Source: Bolinopsis microptera
Taxonomy: Eukaryota > Ctenophora > Tentaculata > Lobata > Bolinopsidae
NCBI RefSeq assembly: GCF_026151205.1
Contig: NC_087072.1
Location: forward strand, 25,883,799 to 25,943,798
Length of the DNA: 60,000 bases
Reading direction: 5' to 3'
This document shows positions 27,338 to 39,440 of the stretch, one piece after another. The notes under the pieces are model-generated. The model saw nothing but the letters and a program-made list of their open reading frames with translations, ran no database searches and was not told the DNA's origin. The position numbers and the translations under genes are program-made. Within the stretch, counting starts at the first letter, position 1; every line of letters starts with the position of its first letter.

Positions 27338-28232
27338 AAACACCCCCCCCCCCCACACTAACATGTGCACTAACTGCTATTAAAGCAGGTGCACTCAATT
27401 AGAATATAAACAAACACCCCCCACACTAACATGTGCACTAACTGCTATTAAAGCAGGTGCACTCAATTAGAATATAAACAAACACCCCCCACACTAACAT
27501 GTGCACTAACTGCTATTAAAGCAGGTGCACTCAATTAGAATATAAACAAACACCCCCCACACTAACATGTGCACTAACTGCTATTAAAGCAGGTGCACTC
27601 AATTAGAATATAAACAAACACCCCCCCCCACACTAACATGTGCACTAACTGCTATTAAAGCAGGTGCACTCAATTAGAATATAAACAAACACCCCCCCCC
27701 CACACTAACATGTGCACTAACTGCTATTAAAGCAGGTGCACTCAATTAGAATATAAACAAACACCCCCCACACTAACATGTGCACTAACTGCTATTAAAG
27801 CAGGTGCACTCAATTAGAATATAAACAAACACCCCCCCACACTAACATGTGCACTAACTGCTATTAAAGCAGGTGCACTCAATTAGAATATAAACAAACA
27901 CCCCCCACACTAACATGTGCACTAACTGCTATTAAAGCAGGTGCACTCAATTAGAATATAAACAAACACCCCCCACACTAACATGTGCACTAACTGCTAT
28001 TAAAGCAGGTGCACTCAATTAGAATATAAACAAACACCCCCCACACTAACATGTGCACTAACTGCTATTAAAGCAGGTGCACTCAATTAGAATATAAACA
28101 AACACCCCCCACACTAACATGTGCACTAACTGCTATTAAAGCAGGTGCACTCAATTAGAATATAAACAAACACCCCCCACACTAACATGTGCACTAACTG
28201 CTATTAAAGCAGGTGCACTCAATTAGAATATT
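27338..28232. repeat. 68-bp minisatellite, about 13 copies, with variable C tracts
   Basis: Units are identical except for the poly-C stretch (6 to 10 C) after ACAAACA. Each contains ACACTAACATGTGCACTAAC and AAAGCAGGTGCACTC, the latter including CAG|GTGCAC. Near identity between units implies recent expansion or ongoing homogenisation. Confidence 0.97.
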
Positions 28233-29362
28233 ACAACACATTATCCTACTATTGCCAAGATGGAATTAATTTACACTTAGTTTAGTTGTTCTAGTCCTTG
28301 TCTCAAGTTGGGTGTACTATAACAGTAGGTGACAGTGAGATAACTGATTGCTTATACTTATATCAACACAATTTACAAGTGAAGCAAGTGGATTTTATAA
28401 CAAATTTGAATTTTCACTTTACAAATTATTTATTCACATTTCACAATAAAATTATAAATATATATGATATATGTATATAATGTATATGTAATTTACTCTT
28501 TCTAATTTAAACGTCCTATAATCCTTCAGAGACACTATGGCCCAGTAACTATTTCTAATTATTGCGCAATCTCTTTTCTTTCACACAATTACATGGTAAG
28601 CAACTGAGCAACTTGTCTAATAGAGTTAATGAAGAAAGGCCTAACCATTTCACCTTTGATTCTTAGGCCAATAATTCCATACCATTGCTTCGTCCGAAAA
28701 AACTGTTTCATGAGATCATAGAGAATAAGTAATAGGGTACAATTATATATTGTTGCAACATTGTTTACGTTGTAACAATATAACACGTGTTTAATAACCA
28801 TAAAGTATGCAGGGCATTTTATAACACTGTAGTTTCAAATAAGTTACATTTTTTCTCGATTGTAGGAATGTGGTACGAGTCATTTAAAAAAATTAAAATT
28901 GTGTAAAGAAGAAGCTTGATCCAGTGCACAGTTTTGTACTGCACGTGAGTAAAATAAAATTTGTATGTACTATCCTACCTAGTTCTTATTAATCTAACTC
29001 GAGGGACCTTATGGGTAGAAACCAGAGGGGAGCATTGATCCAACTAAATTGTTTTTGAGTGATGTTCATGGTGATTGCTGGAGCAAGGTACAGAAAAACT
29101 CACAGTTTGGGGAAAGGAAAATAGCATGGTAAATCAGGGTTTTAATTTTTGAATAACAGATTTCTCCACAAAATCCTGGTTCCAAATCAGGGGTAATAGT
29201 TGACAAGCAATCAAGTATGAGGTAGCTAGAGAAAATGATGAGTCTGACAAGTTTGTTTGTTTTTTTGCTTGTTTTGTTTGTTTGTTTGTTTGTGGGGCAC
29301 CCACTCTACTTCGACACCAAGTAAGGAGGCTTATGGACAGTGATATCCCGAATGTTAGTGTC
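28233..29362. other. AT-rich non-repeat interval, no gene recognised
   Basis: Several 60-85 residue ORFs occur but none has recognisable motifs or paired splice sites. A (GTTT)n microsatellite lies at about 29251-29293. CACGTG cores occur at about 28783 and 28942. Confidence 0.5.
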
Positions 29363-29437
29363 CATGTCATCGGGAGGATGTTCTGGGTCACATCCTCCCG
29401 ATGACATGCGTTATTGTTTCATAAAACAATAACGCAT
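29363..29437. other. Two adjacent perfect hairpins
   Basis: Hairpin 1 (29363-29408) has a perfect 19-bp stem, arm CATGTCATCGGGAGGATGT, and an 8-nt loop. Hairpin 2 (29406-29437) has a perfect 14-bp stem, arm ATGCGTTATTGTTT, and a CATA loop. They share the ATG between them. They could be ends of a foldback element or a structured RNA; there is no coding evidence. Confidence 0.8.
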
Positions 29438-30470
29438 CACTCATTGGTCGATTTTCAATTGTTATTCTGTCCACTGTGATTCAGTTAAACAAAAATTTCA
29501 ATTTTATGCCATTTATTACAGAGTAAACAAGTTTACAATAAATCAATTTGATATTTAAAGGAATCCTAATTCAATGTGTAGTATGGTTTTCACTCTTTAA
29601 ATAGATTAGATATAGGTTGACGGGGCAAAGGAGTGTGCGTGCTGTTCGCTATTGCTCACACCCAACAGCAACCTAGTAAATGTTTTGTATGGACACCAGT
29701 CTCCATCACGATACAAAATTAGGATTGTAGAATTTATTGTATAACTTTTAGTGCAGTGGAGGTAGCGGTGTGGTGCATTAATAGAAGCTAGTGATTGTTA
29801 TAAACAAACTTGAAGCTTACGATAATATGATGTCACAGAAATTCACAGCAGATGCCTTATCTATATAATTCTTGTCTTATTTATAGGTACCACTGGGAAG
29901 TTTGATTAGGTTTTAAAAATAGGATAATTTTTTGACAATTTTTAAAATAGGATAATTTTTTGACAATTAAAAAAAAATATTTATTTGATAAATAATTAAT
30001 TTTAGTGGGAAAATATTTATTATATATTTTTCACATAGTGCGATGATATTTTGTAGACATGTGTGATGATGTGATGTCATAATTTTTACTTTTACTTTGC
30101 TTTAGTTTACTACCTGCTTGGTGCTTTGGTTGGTAGACTAGGTACTCGAATTCCTTCTTCATCTGATTGTCAAAAATAGTTAATAGTTAGCATTCCTTTG
30201 AAATTTCAGTAGATCAAGACAATAATTTAAGAATCGGAAACCTTTGATAACATGGTAAAACTTTGAAATGGTTTGATTCATACCTCAGTGGTCGCAATCA
30301 ATTTGTCTCCTTAAGGGGGCCGGGGGGGGGGGAGGTCTTCATGGAAATTTTCTCAAAATTGAATTTTTAGTTGTTTCTGATAGAGGGGAGTAATATCTAT
30401 CAGATGCTTTTGATCCCGTGGAAAAATATTGTTCCTAGCCAAAATTATTGACGGTCAAAGGTCAGCGCGT

Positions 30471-30717
30471 GTGTGTAATTGTATTGCGCAAGCGATTTTT
30501 GATCGCGTGCTCTGAAAATCGAGTCTAAAAATCTATCTTCTCCTACATTTTTGAGCAATCACCCTGAAACTTTCAGGATATGTTCTAGGCATCATTTAGA
30601 AGAGATGAGCCAGTCAGAATTTTGAGATTATAGGCTTTTACATATTTTTTATTCGATTTTGAAAATCGTGGACCTCGAAAAATCATCAAAAATCGCTCGC
30701 GCAATACAATTACTCAC
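30471..30717. mobile_element. Foldback or MITE-like element, 33-bp inverted ends
   Basis: The left arm 30471-30503 (begins GTGTGTAATTGTATTGCGC) and the right arm 30685-30717 are inverted copies with about two mismatches. The centre contains further partly inverted segments around TGAAAATCG. No ORF is present. The length (247 bp) and structure fit a non-autonomous DNA element, but no clear target duplication was identified. Confidence 0.6.
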
Positions 30718-31689
30718 CTTTTCTGTTTCATAATTTACCCGGGCTACGTAAATCGACAAGATCAGGCACTCAACAAATCAACTACCGAGAAGTACCTAAG
30801 GAATAAGTAAAACTAGACGATTTGCACATTAGTCACTATCAATCATATGCCACATTTTTAACTGCTCATTCACTGTCATATTGATGGCGCTAGCAGATGC
30901 TACATTCACGTATATTAAATAAAATTATATTGTTATATATCATATGATTTTGTAAACATTGGCTTGCAAGTTTACAACCTACCAGGACGCGCGCCGAGAA
31001 CAGATATTTTACGAGTATCACCCGTTAAAACAAGGACATGATACTATGTGTGGGGACTACGGACCCCATCATAACCCATTTCAAATTTGCCGCCTGGTTA
31101 CATAGCACTGAAATACAATATAATTCAATATACAAATTCAAAGCAATGTAATGAACATGATAGCCTGAGGTCCCCAGGTAACAACAAACATGTCAAGCAT
31201 CTCATACACCTCAGCCATATATGCACGTATTGTGTAGTATTTCGATGGAGTGCAGCTCGATATATGTACTCACATCACCAGTGATTATCCAGGGAATGTA
31301 ATGTGAGTTTTAATGAAGCACATGTCTTGTCAAACTGAGCGATCGTGTTCTACAGATGGGTAGGTATAGCGATATGTGTGCCATTCTTTTTGTTAGTTCA
31401 GCTCGTTTTCAATTTTTAATCTTAATTTTAATTTTCAGTACGTTTTACCTAACAATATCATTTTGAAGCTAGCAGAATGGTTTTCAGAGGGCATTAATGA
31501 AATGTACTATGAGCTGGTCCCAAGTCCAGACGCCATTTTATTCTTTGTAATTTGCAATAACCCTGTTTAGTCATTGACTACTAATAGGTGTTTCACAGTA
31601 ATAAAAATCAATTTTGACGACATCGTCTGTTTAGATTACAGTTTGAATCGATGAAACGATGCCAACTCTTTTTGACAAAACATAACATA

Positions 31690-32055
31690 AAATGTTACTC
31701 GTCCAAATTTCTTCGAAGTAGCGCGCGCCGTGTCCATTGTTAATGAACTAACCCGGCGCGCGCTTTTTCGTATGTCGTAGCACTTGCATCGGGCTACTTC
31801 ACATAGCCATGTGTCTACGCGTACTGTGTAGTGTAGTGTGACGCGCTTGTTTCACAAGTATAAGAGCCGCTGCGCCTTCGGCTTTATCCAAAGCCCTTGC
31901 GCTTGCAGTGGCGCGCGCCCGCCTCCCTTCTTTACTTGTGAAACAATTGCGCACCCGCAGTGGCGCGAAAGCACATGGTTAGGTGAAACTGCAAGTGAGA
32001 GGGCTCTGGATAGAGAAATCGGGCTACTTCGAAGAAATTTAGACGAGTAACATTT
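31690..32055. mobile_element. MITE-like element, about 366 bp
   Basis: The terminal inverted repeats are about 32 bp with one mismatch: left starts AAATGTTACTCGTC at 31690, right ends GACGAGTAACATTT at 32055. Inside is a second inverted pair (TTGTTTCACAAGTA near 31848, TACTTGTGAAACAA near 31933) and GC-rich GCGCGC segments that also pair. No transposase is encoded, so mobilisation would need a partner element. Confidence 0.7.
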
Positions 32056-32409
32056 GCGAGCGTGCTAAATCAATTTACAGTGTACAGTCGATCTTCAAAA
32101 TTTTTCTAATATATAAGGGCCCCTGACAGTTGGAATCTACATGATTCGATGTATTTTCGAACGCTGATTCCGAATCACGCCACATGACTTGTAGGTTTGT
32201 AACCTACCAGGACTCGAGTTGGACTCGTCAACGGTCTTGTAGCGCGATGCACTACTGGGTCGCACCGCGCATCAAATAATTCTTCTCGCAACCACACTTC
32301 GGTAGATCGGCGAGATGCACCACTGTGCCTCACCGAAGGATTGACATCGTGAATCAATCAACGGTCCTAGTAGGTAGAAATACGACTCAATTACGGCATA
32401 GTGCCGTAG

Positions 32410-32470
32410 ATGTTGATTGGCTGAAACATTTGCGCCAATAGGAGAGCTTATATTGAGTCACGTGAGCTAT
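32410..32470. promoter_or_regulatory. Two CCAAT boxes and a CACGTG box
   Basis: TTGATTGGCTGAAA (inverted CCAAT), GCGCCAATAGGA and GAGTCACGTGAG lie within about 60 bp. It is the same combination as at 24038 and 26505. The neighbouring 32160-32640 sequence has no supported gene. Confidence 0.4.
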
Positions 32471-34672
32471 GCGCGGCGTAAAATCACTCTGCAGCTCGAA
32501 ATTCTGTGATAAAATCGAGCGCTCATCAATTTTGTCTGGCTTTGTAACTTCACTTGGAGGACTTCGCCGCTTCGACGCGCCGCGCAAACTAGCATTCTTG
32601 CTTCGCAAGCTCGGGCTTCCAAGCTCGGATGATGATTAATTCTTCAGAGCCACTTAGAGGAAGTGGCTATATATAATGTTTATAAACAACAGAGATTCGG
32701 CGGAATAACAGGCTAAGCGCCGCCCAGTAATAGTATTATTAATATCCATCAATATTTGTTTTCGAGCGTTCTTTGACATACGTTGCATCATTGCATGCCA
32801 CTTTTCGCGCGCGAAGCGCGCGCCGCCGTATTTGGGATACGTAACATAGCGTTCAAAGCGTTCTAAATCTAAATGAAAATCACTCTACACTCGAACTTCG
32901 AGATTTTTTCCCTACATTTGCCGAAGGCAAAAAGATCGTAGGAAATAAGTAATCGGGCTTCCGTTTGGATATATGAAGGTGGCCCGACGTTGATGACAAA
33001 AGTCTGCTCCTTCGCAATATAGACCACTCCCCTATAATTATGTGTATAGGAAGCGTCGGTTATGCTGCGCGCAACGCTGGCCATGTGTTAATTAATTACA
33101 GTGAAATTTCACGTAGGGAAAATTGATCGTGCATGGTTTAATGTTTAACCGCGGCGAAATTCTTGTTCTAAAAGGGGCCCCGATGCTTGACCAACTTCGG
33201 AAGTGGCTCACTTTTTTATTTGTATAAAAAGAAACACGTTTCTACATCAAATTTAAATGCTGCAAAAATGCAGAATTATCAGTTATAATTTTCAAATAAA
33301 CAACACCATCGATCACAATATTCATTTTTAATAAAATTTGTGAAGCTAATACAGATTTTTTATAAGTGTAAATATGTGCGGTATGTGATTCCCACAAGGT
33401 AATAGGGCAGTAATAGGAATATAATATAACAATGTTAGTTGCGAGGGCTACAATGTCATTATCTATACATCGTAACCATTTGACCTGGCAATTTAATATT
33501 CTTTAGTGTTTTATTATTTATGCCCCAACCTTCGTTAAATCAAGGATTAATTTTACATGTAACAAATGCCAATCATACACAACTTGATATAGTTTCATAA
33601 TTTCAAAGGAGTACAAATTTACACATAAGTGTGGAAATACAAATTAACATATACGCGACGAATTCAAAAACGTTGTGATAGAAATCAAAAGTTGATAATA
33701 ATCAAATTAAGCCTGAAATATAAATATAACTTAACATGTCCTTTTCAACATATTATGCTTAATATCAAAGATTGGAATACCGAACACGTATAATAAATTG
33801 CCAATTTCATCTCTCATTTCAAGATAAATAAAGTTCTCCTAATAACTCTATGAAAAGACAGAACTTGAAAATTGACTTAAACGCCTGCAGCTGTTTCAGT
33901 TGATTGACGAAACAGAATTTCCAAAACGTGAACTTAGAATTAGCAATTTAAATTAGAAAATACAAAGCTAGAAGTGCGAAACGTGTAACAAATATGAACT
34001 ACTAAAAGTAGTAATATGAAATATTTAACAATACGCTCAATAACTCTACTTGTTAACGTTAATTACACACTTTAATTAGTAGTTAATTAGTGTAAACTAA
34101 CTGGTCAGATTAGTTAAATACAATTATAAATTCCCAACAATTCTGTTGCCATGATAACAGATACATGTTACATGTTCTGATAAACATGTATTTTAGCGAC
34201 TATCAAATCTAAAGAAAGAAGAGTTACTACACAATCTCAATATATTTACATAAACCTCACACCTATTATGTCCTATTCTAGGTGCCAGCCACTGTCTAGC
34301 TATTTACACATCTCCCACGCATTATGATAAGTGTAATATGTATCTCTTCCTTACGGTGAATATTCGGGATAGTATCTCCCTCATTATTATTTCTTTAGTT
34401 TCCAATAAGCAGAGCTTGGTGAGACCTTGCATTCCCAGTGTGTTAAGTGTGGTGTGTTGGAAGTGTAACATGTTAAGTGTGGTGCGTTGGAAGTGCTGGT
34501 TGTGTTAGTTGAGTGTGAGTATCCAGCAACATCCGTAGAGCGAGGGAGTGAGCCCTATCTACCACTCTCTGGTAGCTTTTAAAGTCTTGAGCGCACTGTT
34601 TACTGTACCTTACACTGTAGGATAAGAGGAAGGGAGAGAGGGAGGAGAGAGGAAGTAGCTCCATACTGTTAT
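32471..34672. other. Non-repeat interval, no gene recognised
   Basis: A GC-richer part to about 33180 contains palindromic GCGCGC strings (near 32806-32823) and short minus-strand ORFs of no clear identity. AT-rich sequence follows. Nothing else is supported. Confidence 0.5.
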
Positions 34673-36345
34673 CATCCAGCCACTCTACCGTGTACCTGAA
34701 GGGTATGTTATCATCCAGCCACTCTACCGTGTACCTGAAGGGTATGTTATCATCCAGCCACTCTACCGTGTACCTGAAGGGTATGTTATCATCCAGCCAC
34801 TCTACCGTGTACCTGAAGGGTATGTTATCATCCAGCCACTCTACCGTGTACCTGAAGGGTATGTTATCATCCAGCCACTCTACCGTGTACCTGAAGGGTA
34901 TGTTATCATCCAGCCACTCTACCGTGTACCTGAAGGGTATGCTATCATCCAGCCACTCTACCCTGTACCTGAAGGGTATGTTATCATCCAGCCACTCTAC
35001 CGTGTACCTGAAGGGTATGTTATCATCCAGCCACTCTACCGTGTACCTGAAGGGTATGTTATCATCCAGCCACTCTACCCTGTACCTGAAGGGTATGTTA
35101 TCATCCAGCCACTCTACCGTGTACCTGAAGGGTATGTTATCATCCAGCCACTCTACCGTGTACCTGAAGGGTATGTTATCATCCAGCCACTCTACCGTGT
35201 ACCTGAAGGGTATGTTATCATCCAGCCACTCTACCGTGTACCTGAAGGGTATGTTATCATCCAGCCACTCTACCGTGTACCTGAAGGGTATGTTATCATC
35301 CAGCCACTCTACCGTGTACCTGAAGGGTATGTTATCATCCAGCCACTCTACCGTGTACCTGAAGGGTATGTTATCATCCAGCCACTCTACCGTGTACCTG
35401 AAGGGTATGTTATCATCCAGCCACTCTACCGTGTACCTGAAGGGTATGCTATCATCCAGCCACTCTACCGTGTACCTGAAGGGTATGTTATCATCCAGCC
35501 ACTCTACCGTGTACCTGAAGGGTATGTTATCATCCAGCCACTCTACCGTGTACCTGAAGGGTATGTTATCATCCAGCCACTCTACCGTGTACCTGAAGGG
35601 TATGTTATCATCCAGCCACTCTACCGTGTACCTGAAGGGTATGTTATCATCCAGCCACTCTACCGTGTACCTGAAGGGTATGTTATCATCCAGCCACTCT
35701 ACCGTGTACCTGAAGGGTATGTTATCATCCAGCCACTCTACCGTGTACCTGAAGGGTATGTTGTCATCCAGCCACTCTACCGTGTACCTGAAGGGTATGT
35801 TATCATCCAGCCACTCTACCGTGTACCTGAAGGGTATGTTATCATCCAGCCACTCTACCGTGTACCTGAAGGGTATGTTATCATCCAGCCTCTCTACCGT
35901 GTACCTGAAGGGTATGTTATCATCCAGCCACTCTACCGTGTACCTGAAGGGTATGTTATCATCCAGCCACTCTACCGTGTACCTGAAGGGTATGTTGTCA
36001 TCCAGCCACTCTACCCTGTACCTGAAGGGTATGTTATCATCCAGCCACTCTACCGTGTACCTGAAGGGTATGTTATCATCCAGCCACTCTACCGTGTACC
36101 TGAAGGGTATGTTATCATCCAGCCACTCTACCCTGTACCCGAAGGGTATGTTATCATCCAGCCACTCTACCGTGTACCTGAAGGGTATGTTATCATCCAG
36201 CCACTCTACAGTGTACCTGAAGGGTATGTTATCATCCAGCCACTCTACCCTGTACCTGAAGGGTATGCTATCATCCAGCCACTCTACAGTGTACCTGAAG
36301 GGTATGTTATCATCCAGCCACTCTACCGTGTACCTGAAGGGTATG
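34673..36345. repeat. 39-bp minisatellite, about 43 copies
   Basis: The unit contains GTTATCATCCAGCCACTCTA, then CCGTGTACCTGAAGGGTAT. Because 39 is divisible by three, it stays open as 13-residue repeats (MLSSSHSTVYLKG) for 556 residues on the plus strand. Many of the few differences are silent in that frame (TTA/CTA/TTG, ACC/ACA), with GTG to CTG next. There is no recognised start, splice partner or domain, so I treat it as a repeat. It ends about 30 bp from the stop codon of the Tudor-like gene. Confidence 0.95.
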
Positions 36346-36377
36346 CAGCAACCTCAATGACACAATATATGACGAGA

Positions 36378-38378
36378 TTAACAAAATGCTTCCCTCACAA
36401 CAGAATGTTCACGAGCAATAATCGTTGAAAGGGCGCGACAATGTCCTCGAATATCAATAAGTACCATCTGCAAAATTACAAGTCTCGAACATGAAAAACA
36501 TCAATGTTATAAGACCAAACGCTTGCACACTGACGTTAGATGTTTAGTCGTACTAATAATATAATTTGCAGTTCTTAAAATGTTTAGTTGGGGTTGCCCC
36601 CCCCAGTAGCAGTTGTAGTATTAGTTAAAATGTTTAGTTGGGGTTGCCCCCCCAGTAGCAGTTGTAGTAGTAGTTAAAATGTTTAGTTGTGGTTGCCCCC
36701 CCCCCCAGTAGCAGTTGTAGTAGTAGTTAAAATGTTTAGTTGGGGTTGCCCCCCCCAGTAGCAGTTGTAGTAGTAGTTAAAATGTTTAGTTGTGGTTGCC
36801 CCCCCCCCTCCCCAGTAGCAGTTGTAGTATTAGTTAAAATGTTTAGTTGGGGTTGCCCCCCCAGTAGCAGTTGTAGTAGTAGTTAAAATGTTTAGTTGTG
36901 GTTGCCCCCCCCCCAGTAGCAGTTGTAGTAGTAGTTAAAATGTTTAGTTGGGGTTGCCCCCCCCCCCAGTAGCAGTTGAAGTAGCAGTTAAAATGTTTAG
37001 TTGTGGTTGCCCCCCCCAGTAGCAGTTGTAGTAGTAGTTAAAATGTTTAGTTGGGGTTGCCCCCCCCCCAGTAGCAGTTGAAGTAGCAGTTAAAATGTTT
37101 AGTTGTGGTTGCCCCCCCCCCAGTAGCAGTTGTAGTAGTAGTTAAAATATTTAGTTGGGGTTGCCCCCCCCCCAGTAGCAGTTGTAGTAGTAGTTAAAAT
37201 GTTTAGTTGTGGTTGCCCCCCCCCCCAGTAGCAGTTGCAGTAGTAGTTAAAATGTTTAGTTGTGGTTGCCCCCCCCCCCCCCAGTAGCAGTTGTAGTAGT
37301 AGTTAAAATGTTTAGTTGTGGTTGCCCCCCCCCCAGTAGCAGTTGTAGTAGTAGTTAAAATGTTTAGTTGAGGTTGCCCCCCCCCCCAGTAGCAGTTGAA
37401 GTAGCAGTTAAAATGTTTAGTTGTGGTTGCCCCCCCCCCCAGTAGCAGTTGTAGTAGTAGTTAAAATGTTTAGTTGGGGTTGCCCCCCCCCCAGTAGCAG
37501 TTTAAGTAGCAGTTAAAATGTTTAGTTGTGGTTGCCCCCCCCCCCCAGTAGCAGTTGTAGTAGTAGTTAAAATGTTTAGTTGTGGTTGCCCCCCCCCCCC
37601 CAGTAGCAGTTGTAGTAGCAGTTAAAATGTTTAGTTGTGGTTGCCCCCCCCCCAGTAGCAGTTGTAGTAGTAGTTAAAATGTTTAGTTGGGGTTGCCCCC
37701 CCCCCAGTAGCAGTTGCAGTAGTAGTTAAAATGTTTAGTTGTGGTTGCCCCCCCCAGTAGCAGTTGAAGTAGCAGTTAAAATGTTTAGTTGTGGTTGCCC
37801 CCCCCCCAGTAGCAGTTGTAGTAGTAGTTAAAATGTTTAGTTGGGGTTGCCCCCCCCCCCCAGTAGCAGTTGTAGTAGTAGTTAAAATGTTTAGTTGTGG
37901 TTGCCCCCCCCAGTAGCAGTTGCAGTAGTAGTTAAAATGTTTAGTTGTGGTTGCCCCCCCCCAGTAGCAGTTGTAGTAGTAGTTAAAATGTTTAGTTGTG
38001 GTTGCCCCCCGGCCCCCCCAGTAGCAGTTGCAGTAGTAGTTAAAATGTTTAGTTGGGGTTGCCCCCCCCCCAGTAGCAGTTGTAGTAGTAGTTAAAATGT
38101 TTAGTTGGGGTTGCCCCCCCCCCAGTAGCAGTTGTAGTAGTAGTTAAAATGTTTAGTTGTGGTTGCCCCCCCCCCCAGTAGCAGTTGTAGTAGTAGTTAA
38201 AATGTTTAGTTGGGGTTGCCCCCCCCCCCCCCAGTAGCAGTTGTACTAACGTTTGCTGGTGGATGTCATGTACTCTAGCAGGCCACCAGTCCTGCTCGTA
38301 TAATCCCCACACAACACTCTCTCGTCCAATGCAGCTCTTAACATCACTCTCAGCCTCTTCCACCGCCTCTTTCCACTC
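36378..38378 (-). CDS. Tudor-domain-like protein, partial (last two exons)
   Basis: Tudor domains are small beta barrels, often binding methylated Arg or Lys. The first exon starts at 38378 (acceptor TTATGTACAG) and encodes EWKEAVEEAESDVKSC, then VVWGLYEQDWWPARVHDIHQ. The final exon starts at 36467 (acceptor TAATTTTGCAG) and reads MVLIDIRGHCRALSTIIARE to a TAA at 36378. Joined in phase 0 (donor TTA|GTACAA at about 38244) they match the Tudor pattern W-[WY]-xAxV ... V-x-[FI]-x-D-x-x-G. The stronger-looking donor CAAAC|GTTAGT at 38250 gives another phase and a less Tudor-like tail, so the junction is uncertain. WWPAR also suggests a PWWP domain. Upstream exons lie further right and were not found. 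The intron is almost wholly a C-rich array. Confidence 0.5.
36575..38247. repeat. About 53-bp minisatellite with variable poly-C tract, about 31 copies, intronic
   Basis: The unit is TTAAAATGTTTAGTTGTGGT, then TGCC with 7 to 15 C, then CAGTAGCAGTTGTAGTAG. G/T alternates in TTGGGG/TTGTGG, and GAAGTAGCAG variants occur. The array starts within about 10 bp of the donor of the Tudor-like exon. On the plus strand each unit has a long pyrimidine run followed by CAG, which resembles a 3' splice site, but the gene runs the other way. Confidence 0.96.
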
Positions 38379-38739
38379 CTGTACATAATAATGGGTTTAT
38401 AACAACTATCAATTAGTTAGTTTAGTTAATTGGTATAGTTATCTTATGTTATCTAATGTTATCAAATATTATCTTATGTTATATAATATTATCTTATGTT
38501 ATCTAATGTTATCTAATGTTATTTAATATTCCCAATATTATTGTAACATTTTATCCCTTTTATTATAAATAATTGTTCAGTCAGACATTACGTAAACTGG
38601 GAGGGGCTACAACACATTGACCAAATTTATTGTAGATTAAATATTTGCTTCTAAGGTATTATATATATATGGAATAAGACAGAGAGTGCTCCAAAATCCT
38701 TTAAATAAGATCTAGGTTACAGGTTGATACATTACACAG

Positions 38740-39440
38740 GTGAGTAATGTGCCACCTAAATAAGGTGAGTAATGTGCCACCTAAATAAGGTGAGTAATGT
38801 GCCACCTAAATAAGGTGAGTAATGTGCCACCTAAATAAGGTGAGTAATGTGCCACCTACATAAGGTGAGTAATGTGCCACCTAAATAAGGTGAGTAATGT
38901 GCCGCCTAAATAAGGTGAGTAATGTGCCACCTAAATAAGGTGAGTAATGTGTCACCTAAATAAGGTGAGTAATGTGTCGCCTAAATAAGGTGAGTAATGT
39001 GCCACCTAAATAAGGTGAGTAATGTGTCACCTAAATAAGGTGAGTAATGTGCCACCTAAATAAGGTGAGTAATGTGCCACCTAAATAAGGTGAGTAATGT
39101 GCCACCTAAATAAGGTGAGTAATGTGCCACCTACATAAGGTGAGTAATGTGCCACCTAAATAAGGTGAGTAATGTGTCACCTAAATAAGGTGAGTTATGT
39201 GCCACCTAAATAAGGTGAGTAATGTGCCGCCTAAATAAGGTGAGTAATGTGCCACCTAAATAAGGTGAGTAATGTGTCATCTAAATAAGGTGAGTAATGT
39301 GTCGCCTAAATAAGGTGAGTAATGTGCCACCTAAATAAGGTGAGTAATGTGTCACCTAAATAAGGTGAGTAATGTGCCACCTAAATAAGGTGAGTAATGT
39401 GCCACCTAAATAAGGTGAGTAATGTGTCACCTAAATAAGT
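38740..39440 (+). repeat. 25-bp minisatellite, about 28 copies, each with AAG|GTGAGT
   Basis: The unit is GTGAGTAATGTGCCACCTAA plus ATAAG. The junction of each pair of units reads AAG|GTGAGT, a consensus 5' splice site, and the left edge reads ACACAG|GTGAGT. Upstream frames are closed by stops within 40 bp, so no exon is proven here. Variants are GCCGCC, GTCACC, GTCGCC and CTACAT. Confidence 0.96.

Noticed and set aside
29134-29391. Minus-strand 85-codon ORF
   Set aside because: It runs through a (GTTT)n microsatellite and a hairpin arm; no motif or splice support.
36345-36411. Plus-strand terminal exon reading NLNDTIYDEINKMLPSQQN
   Set aside because: It has an acceptor-like TATGCAG, but the antisense exon has a better acceptor and a Tudor partner exon; no upstream plus-strand exon was found.
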